Notes under the pieces: generated by a model
What the model saw: the letters and a program-made list of their open reading frames with translations, nothing else
What the model was told of the DNA's origin: nothing
Databases searched by the model: none
Made by a program: the position numbers and the translations under genes
Part shown: piece after piece, positions 5,158 through 5,522 of the stretch
How positions within the stretch are numbered: position 1 is the stretch's first letter
How the letters are laid out: each line of letters begins with the position of its first letter
NCBI GenBank assembly: GCA_017483425.1
Contig: JAFUWM010000042.1
Coordinates: 1 to 5,522 of the forward strand
From: Lachnospiraceae bacterium
GTDB lineage: Bacteria; Bacillota; Clostridia; Lachnospirales; Lachnospiraceae
Length of the DNA: 5,522 nucleotides
Reading direction: 5' to 3'

Positions 5158-5355
5158 CTACTGAAGCAGGGAGAGGACGCCCTGTGTGGAGAACTTGACC
5201 ATTTCCTTTGCCATGTCGGTATCCCTGATGATCGCAGCCCTTGCGGAAGCTATGGTTTTGGTATCCGTGGATTTTCCGCCGGTATAGCTGAGTCCGATGG
5301 ATGCACCGTTGCCTGAGACAGTGACATTATTAAGGGCGCTGTTGTTTTCAGTCAT
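5158..5355 (-). pseudogene. Flagellin-like C-terminal fragment with internal deletion
   Basis: The minus-strand frame from ATG 5355 gives 65 residues. Its last third reads SARAAIIRDTDMAKEMVKF then STQGVLSLLQ and stop. IRDTDMAKEM.KF is the hallmark of the flagellin C-terminal D0/D1 region, and QGVLSLLQ is a common flagellin ending. In normal flagellins about 20 residues (around NILAQAGQSMLAQANQ) lie between these two blocks; here they are missing in frame, which would remove most of the terminal helix needed for filament packing. The N-terminal part (NNSALNNVTVSGNGASIGLSYTGG) matches nothing I recognise and may be variable-domain sequence. There is no ribosome-binding site before the ATG, which lies 16 bp behind the restriction gene stop. 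It is probably a remnant; a small functional protein cannot be excluded. Confidence 0.6.
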
Positions 5356-5522
5356 GTATATACATATACAGTCATACATCCTTATTTCTCGGTCCAAGGA
5401 ATTTATCTCCGTTCAGATGAATCATGTGATCAGGAATATCTGCGATCCACACCTCCGTCTCCCATGCGAGAGAGTCTGCGAACTTCTTATAAGTTGTAAA
5501 ATCCAAGAATGCGGTAACAAAT
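5308..5522. repeat. Right copy of 215-bp inverted repeat
   Basis: This is the reverse complement of 1-215 with one mismatch, at 5381. Inside the boundary at 5308 this copy continues without a break into the flagellin-like frame, whereas the left copy meets the ORF6N remnant. The right junction therefore looks like the older arrangement and the left like the recombined one. Confidence 0.97.
5372..5521 (-). CDS. BsuBI/PstI-family type II restriction endonuclease, C-terminal fragment (right copy)
   Basis: This has the same 49-residue C-terminus as at the left end, entering from the right edge on the minus strand and ending at TGA (complement of 5372-5374). The single base difference between copies changes a Lys codon from AAA to AAG (third-last residue), so it is silent. 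The upstream part of the gene, including the catalytic PD-(D/E)xK-type core expected for the family, would lie beyond the right edge. The flagellin-like fragment follows it on the same strand after 16 bp. Confidence 0.88.
   Translation of the reverse strand, partial: FVTAFLDFTTYKKFADSLAWETEVWIADIPDHMIHLNGDKFLGPRNKDV

Noticed and set aside
1..5522. Whole window as a transposon, linear plasmid or phage with terminal inverted repeats
   Set aside because: The interior is housekeeping and signalling genes, with no transposase, replication or capsid gene, and the repeat ends lie inside a coding sequence rather than at an element border.

Overview
The window looks like a piece of chromosome from a motile, anaerobic Clostridia bacterium, most likely Lachnospiraceae (Butyrivibrio/Roseburia-like). 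The pointers are an HU gene next to the ribosome-rescue gene rqcP (yabO), an adjacency I know from Firmicutes, AGGAGG-type ribosome-binding sites, a YjfB-family motility protein, a flagellin-like C-terminus, and moderate GC content. The taxonomy is inference from gene content and protein style; no marker gene gives the genus.

Layout from left to right. Positions 1-215 are one copy of a 215-bp repeat whose inverted copy forms the other end (5308-5522). The two copies differ at one base. Each encodes the last ~49 residues of a BsuBI/PstI-family type II restriction endonuclease, reading inward, followed by the start of a short flagellin-like frame. In the left copy that frame is cut off at the repeat boundary by a broken ORF6N-domain gene on the opposite strand. 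Next come a good sigma-A promoter, hup (HU) and, after a terminator-like hairpin, rqcP. A ~200-bp stretch of strong palindromes follows (1371-1547).

The second half holds three genes that probably form one operon: a cytoplasmic protein with a degenerate GGDEF domain and an intact EAL domain (predicted c-di-GMP phosphodiesterase), a multi-pass GT-C type glycosyltransferase overlapping it by 4 bp, and a small YjfB-family motility protein followed by a strong terminator hairpin. A gene-poor stretch with further terminator-like hairpins separates this from the right repeat copy, where a flagellin-like C-terminus with an apparent internal deletion reads towards yjfB.

Two themes stand out. First, a possible motility/surface module: a c-di-GMP-lowering enzyme, a lipid-sugar-type glycosyltransferase and a motility-associated protein in one transcription unit. 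Second, the inverted ends: both lie inside the same restriction gene and the terminal 141 bases are identical, so the window ends look like assembly break points at a longer duplicated restriction locus rather than true termini of an element. I see no CRISPR array, tRNA, rRNA, transposase or intact defence system.
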